Below, one piece after another: positions 49,938-57,774 of a stretch of DNA of 64,000 bases (positions are counted from its first letter, which is position 1; each line of letters starts with the position of its first letter). This stretch comes from Roseivirga pacifica (GTDB lineage: Bacteria; Bacteroidota; Bacteroidia; Cytophagales; Cyclobacteriaceae). The stretch spans positions 1,054,001-1,118,000 of the forward strand of contig NZ_FOIR01000002.1 in the NCBI RefSeq assembly GCF_900111145.1. Direction: 5' to 3'. A model generated the notes under the pieces. That model did not search any database. It saw only the letters and a program-made list of their open reading frames with translations, and was not told the origin of the DNA. Position numbers and translations under genes: made by a program.

Positions 49938-51575
49938 TTAAACAAGAATCCTGATCGGATCTTCTAAGTACTGTTTGAACGTTTGCAAGAAAGCAGAACC
50001 AATTGCACCGTCAACCACGCGGTGGTCGCAAGACATTGTCACCTTCATAATGTTACCAATTACCATTTGGCCATCCTTAACAATTGGTGTTTGTTTAATA
50101 CCACCAACAGCCAGAATACAAGAATCTGGTGGGTTTACAATTGCTGTAAACTCTTCAATTCCGAACATTCCTAAGTTAGAAATAGTGAAGGTATTGCCTT
50201 CCCAATCCTTAGGCTGCAATTCTTTGTTCTTCGCCTTTGCTCCAAGGTCTTTCACTTCAGCTGAAATGTGAGAAAGCGTCTTGTTATCGGCAAAACGAAC
50301 AACAGGTACTAGCAATCCTTCGTCAACAGCTACCGCAACACCAATGTGAATGTGGTTGTTGTAGCGAATCTTATCGCCCAACCAAGAAGAATTCACTTTA
50401 GGGTGCTTACGAAGGGCAGCAGCTACTGCTTTAATTACCATATCGTTGAAAGAGATTTTAACAGGAGAAACCTCATTCATGCTCTTGCGTGCCTCAATAG
50501 CCTTATCCATGTTAATTTCCATGGTTAGGTAGAAGTGCGGAGCAGTGAATTTACTCTCTGCCAAACGCTTGGCAATGGTTTTACGCATTTGAGAAACCTT
50601 CACTTCTTCGAAGCTTTCTTCGGCCACAATTTGAGGCAGCTCTACTGCCGGAGCAGCAGCCGTTGAACCTGAAGCAGCAGCAGGCTGAGCCGCTGGTTGT
50701 GCCGCAGGCGTAAAGTTTTCAATATCTCTTTTTACAATTCTACCAGCATCGCCAGAACCGCTTACTTGTCCAAGGTCAATTCCTTTTTCTTCAGCAAGTC
50801 TTTTGGCAAGCGGTGAAGCCTTTATTCTTCCGTTGTTTGTTGTGTTCGAAGCGGTGGCGGCTGGTGCAGCGGTTTCCTTTGCAGGAGCGCTTTCTTTAGC
50901 TTCCTCTTTTGCAGGAGCATCAGCTTTTGGTGCGCTTCCTCCTTGTTGGTCGGCTTTAATCAATGCCTCGTAATCAGCACCTTCTTCACCTACAACAGCT
51001 AAAATACCGTCTACTTTAATAGACTCCCCTTCTTTGGCACCAATGTAAAGCACCGTACCATCGTGGTATGATTCGTACTCCATTGTAGCTTTATCGGTTT
51101 CAACCTCGGCTACAAGTTCGCCAGACTCTACCTTATCGCCCACCTTCTTATGCCAAGCAGCAATTACACCTTCTTCCATGGTGTCGCTCATTTTAGGCAT
51201 GCGTACGATCTCAGCATTGATTCCGCTTGTATCAATTGCCTCTTCAGAAGTTTCTTCTGCCGCAGCTTCAGTAGCTTCTTCTTGCTCAGTAGAGCCATTA
51301 GCACTTCCTCCTTCGAGCAAGTCTTTATAATCTTCTCCTTTTTCTCCGACAATGGCTAAAATTCCGTCTACTTTAACGGCATCTCCTTCTTCCGCGCCTA
51401 GATATAAAACTGTTCCGTCATTATAAGATTCATAATCCATAGTGGCTTTGTCAGTTTCAATCTCAGCCATCAATTCGCCAGATTCTACTTGATCTCCCAC
51501 TTTTTTATGCCAAACAGCGATTACACCTTCTTCCATGGTGTCGCTCATTTTGGGCATTTTTATGATTTCAGCCAT
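49938..51575 (-). CDS. pdhC: Pyruvate dehydrogenase complex dihydrolipoyl acetyltransferase (E2)
   Basis: 545 residues from ATG 51575, which sits right behind a consensus promoter; the frame is open to 51617 but that codon is inside the promoter. Two lipoyl domains (about residues 1-80 and 125-205), each with the lipoylated Lys in ETDKATMDYESYNDG or ETDKATMEYESYHDG, are followed by Ala/Glu/Pro-rich linkers, an E1/E3-binding domain (ASPLAKRLAEEKGIDLGQV, SGSGDAGRIVKRDIENF) and the catalytic domain ending in VTMSCDHRVVDGAIGSAFLQ (HxxxD). It transfers acetyl from E1 to CoA. E1 and E3 genes are not in the window. Own promoter and terminator. Confidence 0.96.
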   Translation of the reverse strand: MAEIIKMPKMSDTMEEGVIAVWHKKVGDQVESGELMAEIETDKATMDYESYNDGTVLYLGAEEGDAVKVDGILAIVGEKGEDYKDLLEGGSANGSTEQEEATEAAAEETSEEAIDTSGINAEIVRMPKMSDTMEEGVIAAWHKKVGDKVESGELVAEVETDKATMEYESYHDGTVLYIGAKEGESIKVDGILAVVGEEGADYEALIKADQQGGSAPKADAPAKEEAKESAPAKETAAPAATASNTTNNGRIKASPLAKRLAEEKGIDLGQVSGSGDAGRIVKRDIENFTPAAQPAAQPAAASGSTAAAPAVELPQIVAEESFEEVKVSQMRKTIAKRLAESKFTAPHFYLTMEINMDKAIEARKSMNEVSPVKISFNDMVIKAVAAALRKHPKVNSSWLGDKIRYNNHIHIGVAVAVDEGLLVPVVRFADNKTLSHISAEVKDLGAKAKNKELQPKDWEGNTFTISNLGMFGIEEFTAIVNPPDSCILAVGGIKQTPIVKDGQMVIGNIMKVTMSCDHRVVDGAIGSAFLQTFKQYLEDPIRILV

Positions 51576-51598
51576 ATTTCTTCGTAAAATTTGAGCAC

Positions 51599-51629
51599 CA
51601 AAAATAGTTCGATTCAATCTATAATCAAA
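51599..51629 (-). promoter_or_regulatory. Promoter of the PDH E2 gene
   Basis: On the minus strand TTTG (plus coordinates 51626-51629) and TATTTTTG (51599-51606) match both Bacteroidota promoter elements exactly with a 19-base spacer. It is the best promoter in the window; transcription would begin near 51593, 18 bases before the ATG. Confidence 0.8.
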
Positions 51630-51767
51630 CTAATGTTACGTCATTCTCGGTTCCATTTATTTGGGTTTTTCCGCAAACGATTGAAACATAATTATACTTT
51701 GAAATTTCTTCAATTTGGTGCAACTAGCATTTTTATCGATCTTCAACTAACCAACAATTCGACATAA

Positions 51768-52466
51768 ATGCTGACTAATTTCTCTATAGCCACTGACCCT
51801 CAAAAGATTGCCAAACAGTTTAGCGTAGAACTGCCTGAGAATTATCAGCCTACTTATAATGCCAACCCAACTCAAAAACTACCGATAATTACCAGCGCCA
51901 ACCCAGAAAAAGTAGAATTAGTACACTGGGGAAGTACAGAGGCATTTAGCAAAAGTAAGAGTGTAAGCGGTAAGCTACTCTTCGCTCCCGCGGAAGAGAT
52001 TCAGACGAAATCCAGCTTAAAGAAGAACTTTTCGAATAGGCGTTGCGTCATTTTGGCCGATAGTTTTTATGCTTGGAAGGAAATAGCTAAAAAAGAAAAA
52101 GTGCCCTACCGTTTTTATATTGGAGAGAATAACCTATTCGCCATTGCCGGTCTTTGGGATAGTTTTGAAGATGAGGACGGAGCTGTTGTAAACACATTTA
52201 TGATGATTACGACTGCTGCTAATAACACCGTAAGCGAAGTTTCTGAAAGAATGCCGGCCATTCTGAATGAAGATTTGTTGATTGAATGGCTGAATGAAGA
52301 CACGAAAGACGACAGCCTTTTAGAGTTTATTAAGCCTTACCAACCGAATGACCTAGACAAATACACCATCAACCCTAAATTGGCTGACCCGAACTTTAAC
52401 GATTCGAAACTTTGGGAGCGAGTTCCGCCTGCCAATCAGTTTGGCAACCTAACGCTTTTCAATTAA
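51768..52466 (+). CDS. SRAP (YedK/HMCES-like) fold protein lacking catalytic residues
   Basis: 232 residues with the SOS-response-associated peptidase layout: YNANPTQKLPIITS (conserved Asn), ELVHWGSTEAFSKSKSVSGK, RCVILADSFYAWKEIAKKEK, FAIAGLWDSFEDEDGAVVNT and NTVSEVSERMPAILNEDLLI. In active members the protein starts MCGR with the Cys that bonds to abasic DNA, GFYEW holds a catalytic Glu, and a His precedes RMP. Here the start is MLTNF (in-frame stop TAA right before the ATG, so no hidden upstream Cys), the Glu is Ala (SFYAW) and the His is Ser (SERMP). Only the Asn remains. It may bind DNA without cross-linking, or have a new role. Shares its stop with the convergent DUF6503-like gene. Confidence 0.82.
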   Translation: MLTNFSIATDPQKIAKQFSVELPENYQPTYNANPTQKLPIITSANPEKVELVHWGSTEAFSKSKSVSGKLLFAPAEEIQTKSSLKKNFSNRRCVILADSFYAWKEIAKKEKVPYRFYIGENNLFAIAGLWDSFEDEDGAVVNTFMMITTAANNTVSEVSERMPAILNEDLLIEWLNEDTKDDSLLEFIKPYQPNDLDKYTINPKLADPNFNDSKLWERVPPANQFGNLTLFN

Positions 52467-53227
52467 GGCTTAGCGTTCAATTTAACCTGAATATTCTCTA
52501 ACCTAATTTCTGAGACCAACTTGAGTTTACCAGTTTGGTAGGCGTAGTCTAGCTCTTGGGCAGGAAAGTCCGTATCTATGGTGTAATTCAGATAATCTTG
52601 GAAGCGAATTCCTTGCACCTCTTGAATGTCAACAGCTTCACGGAAACGAACTCCTCCGCCATTGATGTTAAAGCTATAAGCTAAGTAGTCTATTGTGAAG
52701 TTTTCTTTGTGAATCCAATACACATAAGCGTTTTCGAACTCTTCGCCCCCGCCATTGTTGCCATAGGTAATTTCTACTTTGTAATAAGGCTCCCCTTTAA
52801 TACTCACCGACTTCATCAGTTGCCTGTTCACCACAGGATCATCCAAATTGAAGGGTAAAAGGGCAAAATAAATTACTGAGTTAGTCGCCCTGCGGTAAGT
52901 TTTGAGGTTCTCAACGGTAAGGTCAACTTCTTTTTCTCCCACCATTCTTTTAAAGTGGTCATTATCTAGTACATCAGTTACCCAGCCATCTTTGGTTTTA
53001 AAACTGCGTTCGTACACATATTGTCCTTCGCTTATTTTTGCACGAAAGTGTCGGCTTCTAAAATCGAACTCCACCTCCATGTTGTCGTACTTCTCCCCTC
53101 CATGCCTTTCAATGGCCTTGTCAATTACTTGGTCTGCGCTAAGTCGCTCCTTGTTGGGGCCGCAACTTAACGTAGCAGTAGCCAATGCTATCACCGATAG
53201 CCAGTGCATATACATTCCTCGATTCAT
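52463..53227 (-). CDS. DUF6503-like lipoprotein
   Basis: 254 residues from ATG 53227 (a longer start at 53251 adds eight polar residues). Lipobox near LSCG. The mature part resembles the DUF6503 family of Bacteroidota lipoproteins: ADQVIDKAIERHGGEKYDNM, VEFDFRSRHFRAKISEGQYV, RSFKTKDGWVTDVLDNDHFK, and later YYKVEITYGNNGGGEEFEN, YVYWIHKENFTIDYLAYSFN and GIRFQDYLNYTID. The pattern is like LolA/outer-membrane lipoprotein-sorting folds, a half-barrel that binds lipid. Function unknown. Convergent with the SRAP-fold gene through a 4 bp stop overlap. Confidence 0.8.
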   Translation of the reverse strand: MNRGMYMHWLSVIALATATLSCGPNKERLSADQVIDKAIERHGGEKYDNMEVEFDFRSRHFRAKISEGQYVYERSFKTKDGWVTDVLDNDHFKRMVGEKEVDLTVENLKTYRRATNSVIYFALLPFNLDDPVVNRQLMKSVSIKGEPYYKVEITYGNNGGGEEFENAYVYWIHKENFTIDYLAYSFNINGGGVRFREAVDIQEVQGIRFQDYLNYTIDTDFPAQELDYAYQTGKLKLVSEIRLENIQVKLNAKP

Positions 53228-53469
53228 TCTACTCGATTTCCTCACCTTCAATGTTACGGAAGAGCCTTCATGGGGTTTCCTTATTTATTTGAAGTAATAA
53301 GTTTCTATTCGGTTGAAAAACAGGGGTTCAATTTGCACAAAATTAAAAAGCGGTTTCGCCCATTCACATCATTTTGACGCCTTCAGTTGAAATACATTGC
53401 TCAGCATTTTGTTAAGATGGTGCTACGCTTTAGATAATTTCTTTAAATTTCAACTTTTAAAACGATTGC

Positions 53470-54465
53470 ATGAAGAACTCAAAAATCATAGGAATAGGCC
53501 ATTATGTGCCGGAGAAAGTGGTGACCAACCACGACTTGGAGAAGATAATGGACACTAGTGATGAATGGATAGTCGAACGCACGGGAATTAACGAAAGAAG
53601 GTGGTTTAATCCAGAAAAAGACACCGTATCGAACATGGCCAAACGAGCCACAGATATGGCTGTGCAACGTGCCGGAATTGAAGTTTCGGAAATCGACTTC
53701 ATTGTTTTTGCCACAATTACACCCGATTACTTTTTCCCAGGCTCTGGTGTTTTATTACAGCGAGAACTAGGCTTACAGGGCATTGGGGCGCTCGACATAA
53801 GAAATGCATGCTCTGGATTCATCTATGGACTATCTGTAGCCGACCAGTTTATAAAATCAGGCATGTACAAAACTATATTGGTGGTAGGTGCCGAAATACA
53901 ATCTTCTGCCCTAGACAAATCTACCGAAGGCCGATCTAGCTCAGTAATATTTGCAGATGGTGCCGGAGCAGCAATTTTAAGGGCTACGGACGAGCAAAAG
54001 GGCATACTTTCTACCCACCTACATGCAGATGGCGATTTTGCCGAAGAGCTATACGTGAAAGATCCGGGCTCTAGCCGAAAAGTGAGACTATCCAAAGAGC
54101 TGCTCGATGGCAAGTCTTTCAACCTTACTATGAACGGAAATACAGTGTTTAAGCACGCTGTAGTTCGTTTTAGCGAAGTAATAAAAGAAGCACTTGAACA
54201 CAACCAAATGGGTGTTTCAGATATCGATTTGCTTATACCGCATCAGGCAAATCTTAGAATTAGCAACTTTGTACAGGGGCAGTTTAAGCTACCCGATGAT
54301 AAAGTTTTCAACAACATTATGTACTACGGTAATACCACCGCGGCATCCATTCCAATTGCCATGAGCGAGGCTTATGAAAAAGGCCTAATTAAGGAAGATA
54401 TGGTGCTTTGTTTGGCTGCTTTCGGTAGTGGTTTTACTTGGGCATCGGCACTTATAAAATGGTAA
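53470..54465 (+). CDS. fabH: Beta-ketoacyl-ACP synthase III family protein
   Basis: 331 residues. Catalytic triad: Cys114 in IRNACSGFIYGLSVADQFI, His in LLIPHQANLRIS and Asn in MYYGNTTAASIPIAMSEAYE. Other blocks: IIGIGHYVPEKVVTNHDLEK, DTSDEWIVERTGINERRW, VFATITPDYFFPGSGVLLQR and LAAFGSGFTWASALIKW. It condenses acetyl- or another acyl-CoA with malonyl-ACP to start fatty acid or related chains. Because no other fab gene is near, it may be the housekeeping FabH or a paralogue for branched starters. A 242 bp gap precedes it; the next unknown gene follows by 3 bp, so the pair is probably co-translated. Confidence 0.93.
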   Translation: MKNSKIIGIGHYVPEKVVTNHDLEKIMDTSDEWIVERTGINERRWFNPEKDTVSNMAKRATDMAVQRAGIEVSEIDFIVFATITPDYFFPGSGVLLQRELGLQGIGALDIRNACSGFIYGLSVADQFIKSGMYKTILVVGAEIQSSALDKSTEGRSSSVIFADGAGAAILRATDEQKGILSTHLHADGDFAEELYVKDPGSSRKVRLSKELLDGKSFNLTMNGNTVFKHAVVRFSEVIKEALEHNQMGVSDIDLLIPHQANLRISNFVQGQFKLPDDKVFNNIMYYGNTTAASIPIAMSEAYEKGLIKEDMVLCLAAFGSGFTWASALIKW

Positions 54466-54468
54466 ACT

Positions 54469-55056
54469 ATGCTAAATGATGAACTCCATGATTTTCTCTC
54501 TAACAAAGCTAACTTCGATAGAAAAAACCAGTTGGATGAGAAAATCGCGGAGTTGCTTCAAAGTTTTCGAGACAACCTTATAGCACTACTCGATAGAAAG
54601 GGAATCGCACTACCTGTTTCCACACACAAGGCTGCAGCCAAAGCCACCAAAGGGAACCTTCACTACGGTTACCCTTTTCAGGTATTAGACTTTCCTGCTC
54701 AATTTGAAAAACAGCATATCTATACCTTCCGCACAGTAGTTTGGTATGGGCATCATTTCTCGTTCAACCTTATTCTTTCCGGAACATATTTAAAGAACCA
54801 CTGCCCCAATTGGCAGGTTTTGCTAGACAAGGAATTCCTATTTTCATGTGGCGAAAATATTTGGAAAGAACCGCTTAAAGACACGGAATACATAGAAATA
54901 ACACACAACAATCACGCACTTCTAACCGAAAAGACCAGCATGTGTAAAGAAATTAGAGTATCTAAACGATTTAATTTGAATCAACTCCCCCACTTTCATC
55001 GTTTAGGAATGGAATGCTTTGAAGCGATAGTTTGTTCAAACACAGACTTGGCTTAA
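54469..55056 (+). CDS. Conserved-looking protein of unknown function next to fabH
   Basis: 195 residues, no signal peptide. N-terminal helical half (LHDFLSNKANFDRKNQLDEK, LLQSFRDNLIALLDRKG) and a C-terminal part rich in aromatic residues, His and Cys (HIYTFRTVVWYGHHFSFNLI, NHCPNWQVLLDKEFLFSCGE, TEYIEITHNNHALL, LPHFHRLGMECFEAIVCSNT). The many His/Cys could bind a metal, but there is no recognised motif. Starts 3 bp after fabH. Function unknown; I would guess an accessory to lipid chemistry only from position. Confidence 0.7.
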   Translation: MLNDELHDFLSNKANFDRKNQLDEKIAELLQSFRDNLIALLDRKGIALPVSTHKAAAKATKGNLHYGYPFQVLDFPAQFEKQHIYTFRTVVWYGHHFSFNLILSGTYLKNHCPNWQVLLDKEFLFSCGENIWKEPLKDTEYIEITHNNHALLTEKTSMCKEIRVSKRFNLNQLPHFHRLGMECFEAIVCSNTDLA

Positions 55057-55101
55057 TATTTGATTAAACAGGCATAGCCAAGCAAAGCTGCCAATCACTA
55101 T

Positions 55102-56616
55102 ATGGACAATAGAAAATACCTGCTCTTACTTATAACTTTCCTATTCACCTTCGGCCTTAGTGCTCAAGAAGATTTTGAACTCATCTTTCCGTCCGAAGAC
55201 CCATCGCTTACTTACGAGGGAACATATGCCAACGGACAAAGAACCGGGCTTTGGGTAGCGTACTCAAAGGATAGCCTGTATTTTCATCGAGGTAAATATA
55301 TTGACGGACAACGTGAAGGCACTTGGTACATTTTCTTAAATAGAAAAGAGAAGTCTCGCCTGAGCTACAGCCAAGGTTTTTTAGCCGGACCATACATTCT
55401 CTTTCATGATAACGGAACGGTAGCTGTAAAAACCAGCTTTATTGACAACCGACTAAACGGTACTTGGGAATCTTTCCGAAAAGATGAATCACGCTTAGAA
55501 GCTGGAGAATTTGAAAACGGGCTAAAAAAAGGGCATTGGATTGCCTTTCATACAAATGGTAAACAAAGCATTTCTTCTTATTACAAAAATGGAAAGTTAG
55601 AAGGCGAGTACATTCAGTTTGATGAATACGGAGAGCGAATGCTTAAAACCAATTATAAAAACGGACTAATTGACGGTGAGTGGATAAAGTACGATTTTGA
55701 TGGCATTGTACCGCTTGAAATTGGCCAAATGGTGAAGGGGAATCGAGATGGAAAATGGGAGTACTATTTTATGCTCGATCGACCAGCAGCTGTAGAATAT
55801 TACGACAACGGCAAACGCATTGGCGACTGGATTGCCTACCATGTAAACGGCAGAAAGGCCTCTGAAATTTCTTACAAGGACGATAAGCCGATCGGCACAT
55901 CGTACAATTATTATGAAGACGGTAAGATAGAATCTATTAGCCATTATAGACTCGGTCTGGTTGATAGCATTTATGTGCAGTATCACCCAAATGGTGCAAA
56001 CGCTGTAAAAGGGGTTTACAACCTTGGTGTTAAATCTGGCATTTGGAAGTTCTTTCACGAAAACGGAATGACTTCAGAATTTGGTGTTTACCAAAACGAC
56101 TCAAAGTCTGGAGTTTGGAAATACTTTGATGAAAATGGCGCCTTGATTGGCGAAGGTGAGTTCGTGGCAGACCAAGAACAAGGTCAGTGGTTTTACTATT
56201 ACCCAAATGGTCAGCTTGAGTCTATCGGCAATTATAAAAACGGCCAAAAAAATGGACTCTGGGGATACTTTCATTCAAATGGGGACACCATGAAAGAAGA
56301 GACCTGGGAGGAAGGAAAACTACTTAAAATCTCTGCCTATACCGATGAAGACGGCAATGAATTAAACACAGGCTCTTTGATTAACGGAAACGGCACTATT
56401 ACCAACTACCGAGCCGATGGTTCAATTTTTTCACAAGGCCCATACAAAGACGGACTACCAAATGGCACTTGGACATTCTTTGATGAGAAAAGCCGAAAAC
56501 TTACATCGGGTCAACTGATTGATGGTGTAAAAGAAGGCATCTGGCAAATCTTCACCCGTTCTGGCCGAATCAAAGAAACCGAACTTTATGAGAATGGTGA
56601 ACTGAAAATGGATTAA
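55102..56616 (+). CDS. Exported YwqK-type (MORN-like) repeat protein
   Basis: 504 residues with a signal peptide (ends LSAQ-E). About twenty repeats of some 20-25 residues with the core G.W.YY..NG/GK (for example RTGLWVAYSKDSLYFHRGK, EGTWYIFLNRKEKSR, SGIWKFFHENGMTSEFGVYQ, KSGVWKYFDENGALIGEGEF, QGQWFYYYPNGQLESIGNYK). These match the YwqK/MORN pattern. Databases name the family 'toxin-antitoxin system YwqK antitoxin', but no toxin gene is adjacent, and this protein is exported. It probably forms an elongated beta structure at the surface or in the periplasm. The gap to the next small gene is 40 bp. Confidence 0.88.
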   Translation: MDNRKYLLLLITFLFTFGLSAQEDFELIFPSEDPSLTYEGTYANGQRTGLWVAYSKDSLYFHRGKYIDGQREGTWYIFLNRKEKSRLSYSQGFLAGPYILFHDNGTVAVKTSFIDNRLNGTWESFRKDESRLEAGEFENGLKKGHWIAFHTNGKQSISSYYKNGKLEGEYIQFDEYGERMLKTNYKNGLIDGEWIKYDFDGIVPLEIGQMVKGNRDGKWEYYFMLDRPAAVEYYDNGKRIGDWIAYHVNGRKASEISYKDDKPIGTSYNYYEDGKIESISHYRLGLVDSIYVQYHPNGANAVKGVYNLGVKSGIWKFFHENGMTSEFGVYQNDSKSGVWKYFDENGALIGEGEFVADQEQGQWFYYYPNGQLESIGNYKNGQKNGLWGYFHSNGDTMKEETWEEGKLLKISAYTDEDGNELNTGSLINGNGTITNYRADGSIFSQGPYKDGLPNGTWTFFDEKSRKLTSGQLIDGVKEGIWQIFTRSGRIKETELYENGELKMD

Positions 56617-56656
56617 ACATTCTCAACCAACTGGCAGTTAAATCGAAAAAAAGCAG

Positions 56657-56818
56657 ATGTTCGGATTCCTTAAAAAGTCAGAAAAAGAAAAATTAAAGGC
56701 CAAGTACGAAAAGCTTATAAAAGATGCTTACAAACTCTCGCATGTTGATAGAAAAGCGAGCGATCTAAAAATGGCCGAAGCACAGGAGGTTTTAGACCAA
56801 ATGGAGGCACTTAATTAA
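56657..56818 (+). CDS. Small Lacal_2735-type protein
   Basis: 53 residues, very charged: MFGFLKKSEKEKLKAKYEK followed by LIKDAYKLSHVDRKASDLK and MAEAQEVLDQMEAL. This fits the short Lacal_2735 family of Bacteroidota, predicted as a single amphipathic helix pair. A short hydrophobic start and then Lys-rich helix suggests membrane-surface or nucleic-acid contact, but nothing is known. Ends in TTAA shared with the stop of the convergent hydrolase gene (56815). Confidence 0.7.
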   Translation: MFGFLKKSEKEKLKAKYEKLIKDAYKLSHVDRKASDLKMAEAQEVLDQMEALN

Positions 56819-57708
56819 TGTCCTTCCTCATTCAGGTACTTCAAAAGTCCCATTACACTTTCTACAACCAATCCATGCTCATTCCATGGCAAAAAGTGAT
56901 TTTGCCCTTCTAGCATTACAAGTTCGTGAGGGGCATTTACCAATACACTATCTGCAAAAGCACCATTCCCCGGATGAACCAACTTATCGGCACTGCCTTG
57001 TACAATGATAGAGGGAGCCGTAACGCCCTCCCAAAGTGGTAGCATTTCCTCTAACTCTTCATCAAGAAAAATAAGCTCCTCGTTAGAGATTCTAAAGATC
57101 TTTGGAGCAATTGCCCCAATAACAGGCCAACGCATCGGTACTCGAAACCAATCTTCATCAGGTTCAAGCGCAGGATCTAAGGCAGGTGCTAGAAACACCA
57201 AACCATCAATCAACTCTGGGTAATCCATAGCCATGCGCGCTATTATTGGTCCGCCTAGCGAGTGGCCAACCAAAATCCTAGGTTCAGGCAGCGCTTCAAT
57301 CATAGGCTTCATTAAAGCGGCCTGCTCTTGCAACGACCGAATAGGCTTGGCATAACTCGACTTACCAAACCCAGGTCTATCGGGGGATGCAATATTAAAG
57401 TTGGCCATCAACGTTGAATCAGAAAAGTAATTAATGAATGCATCCCAAGCACCGGGCGTACCATGCACAAAAACAACCGATGCCTCTCTCCCATTGTCAG
57501 CGTACATATAGTGCATTTCATAATCGTTCACACTATAAAAAACAGACTTTGGGGCAATGTTATGCGACTCGAAGTATTCGGAAACTTCCTTGTCCGTCAT
57601 TGAAAAGGAAATGCAACTACTCGCTATTTGCGATGCAACTACAATGAATAAAATGGCTCCGAAGCAACCAAGCTTAAGGCTTTTCCGAACCTTTTGTTTT
57701 TTGACCAT
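56815..57708 (-). CDS. Alpha/beta hydrolase, membrane-anchored or exported
   Basis: 297 residues from ATG 57708; an in-frame start at 57741 lies inside the upstream terminator and is rejected. After a basic N-terminus comes a hydrophobic stretch (GAILFIVVASQIASSCISF), likely an anchor or signal. Hydrolase motifs: ASVVFVHGTPGAWDAFINYF (HG oxyanion loop), ILVGHSLGGPIIARMAMDYP (nucleophile GHSLG), PSIIVQGSADKLVHPGNGAF (acid Asp) and MLEGQNHFLPW (His). Substrate unknown. It is transcribed from close to the glnN terminator and meets the Lacal_2735 gene head-to-tail with a 4 bp stop overlap. Confidence 0.9.
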   Translation of the reverse strand: MVKKQKVRKSLKLGCFGAILFIVVASQIASSCISFSMTDKEVSEYFESHNIAPKSVFYSVNDYEMHYMYADNGREASVVFVHGTPGAWDAFINYFSDSTLMANFNIASPDRPGFGKSSYAKPIRSLQEQAALMKPMIEALPEPRILVGHSLGGPIIARMAMDYPELIDGLVFLAPALDPALEPDEDWFRVPMRWPVIGAIAPKIFRISNEELIFLDEELEEMLPLWEGVTAPSIIVQGSADKLVHPGNGAFADSVLVNAPHELVMLEGQNHFLPWNEHGLVVESVMGLLKYLNEEGH

Positions 57709-57721
57709 AAATGAAGCTAAA

Positions 57722-57752
57722 CAAAAAAACCACTCCGGCAAAAGAGTGGTTT
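57722..57752 (-). terminator. Intrinsic terminator of glnN
   Basis: AAACCACTC and GAGTGGTTT (57727-57735, 57744-57752) form a 9-bp stem with an 8-base loop; on the minus strand seven T follow. It lies 22 bp past the glnN stop. Confidence 0.85.
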
Positions 57753-57774
57753 TCTGTTTAGTCTTGGGAAAGAC

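Noticed and set aside
55102-56616. Toxin-antitoxin module (YwqK family name)
   Set aside because: The protein is exported and no toxin-like gene is adjacent; the database name is not evidence of function.
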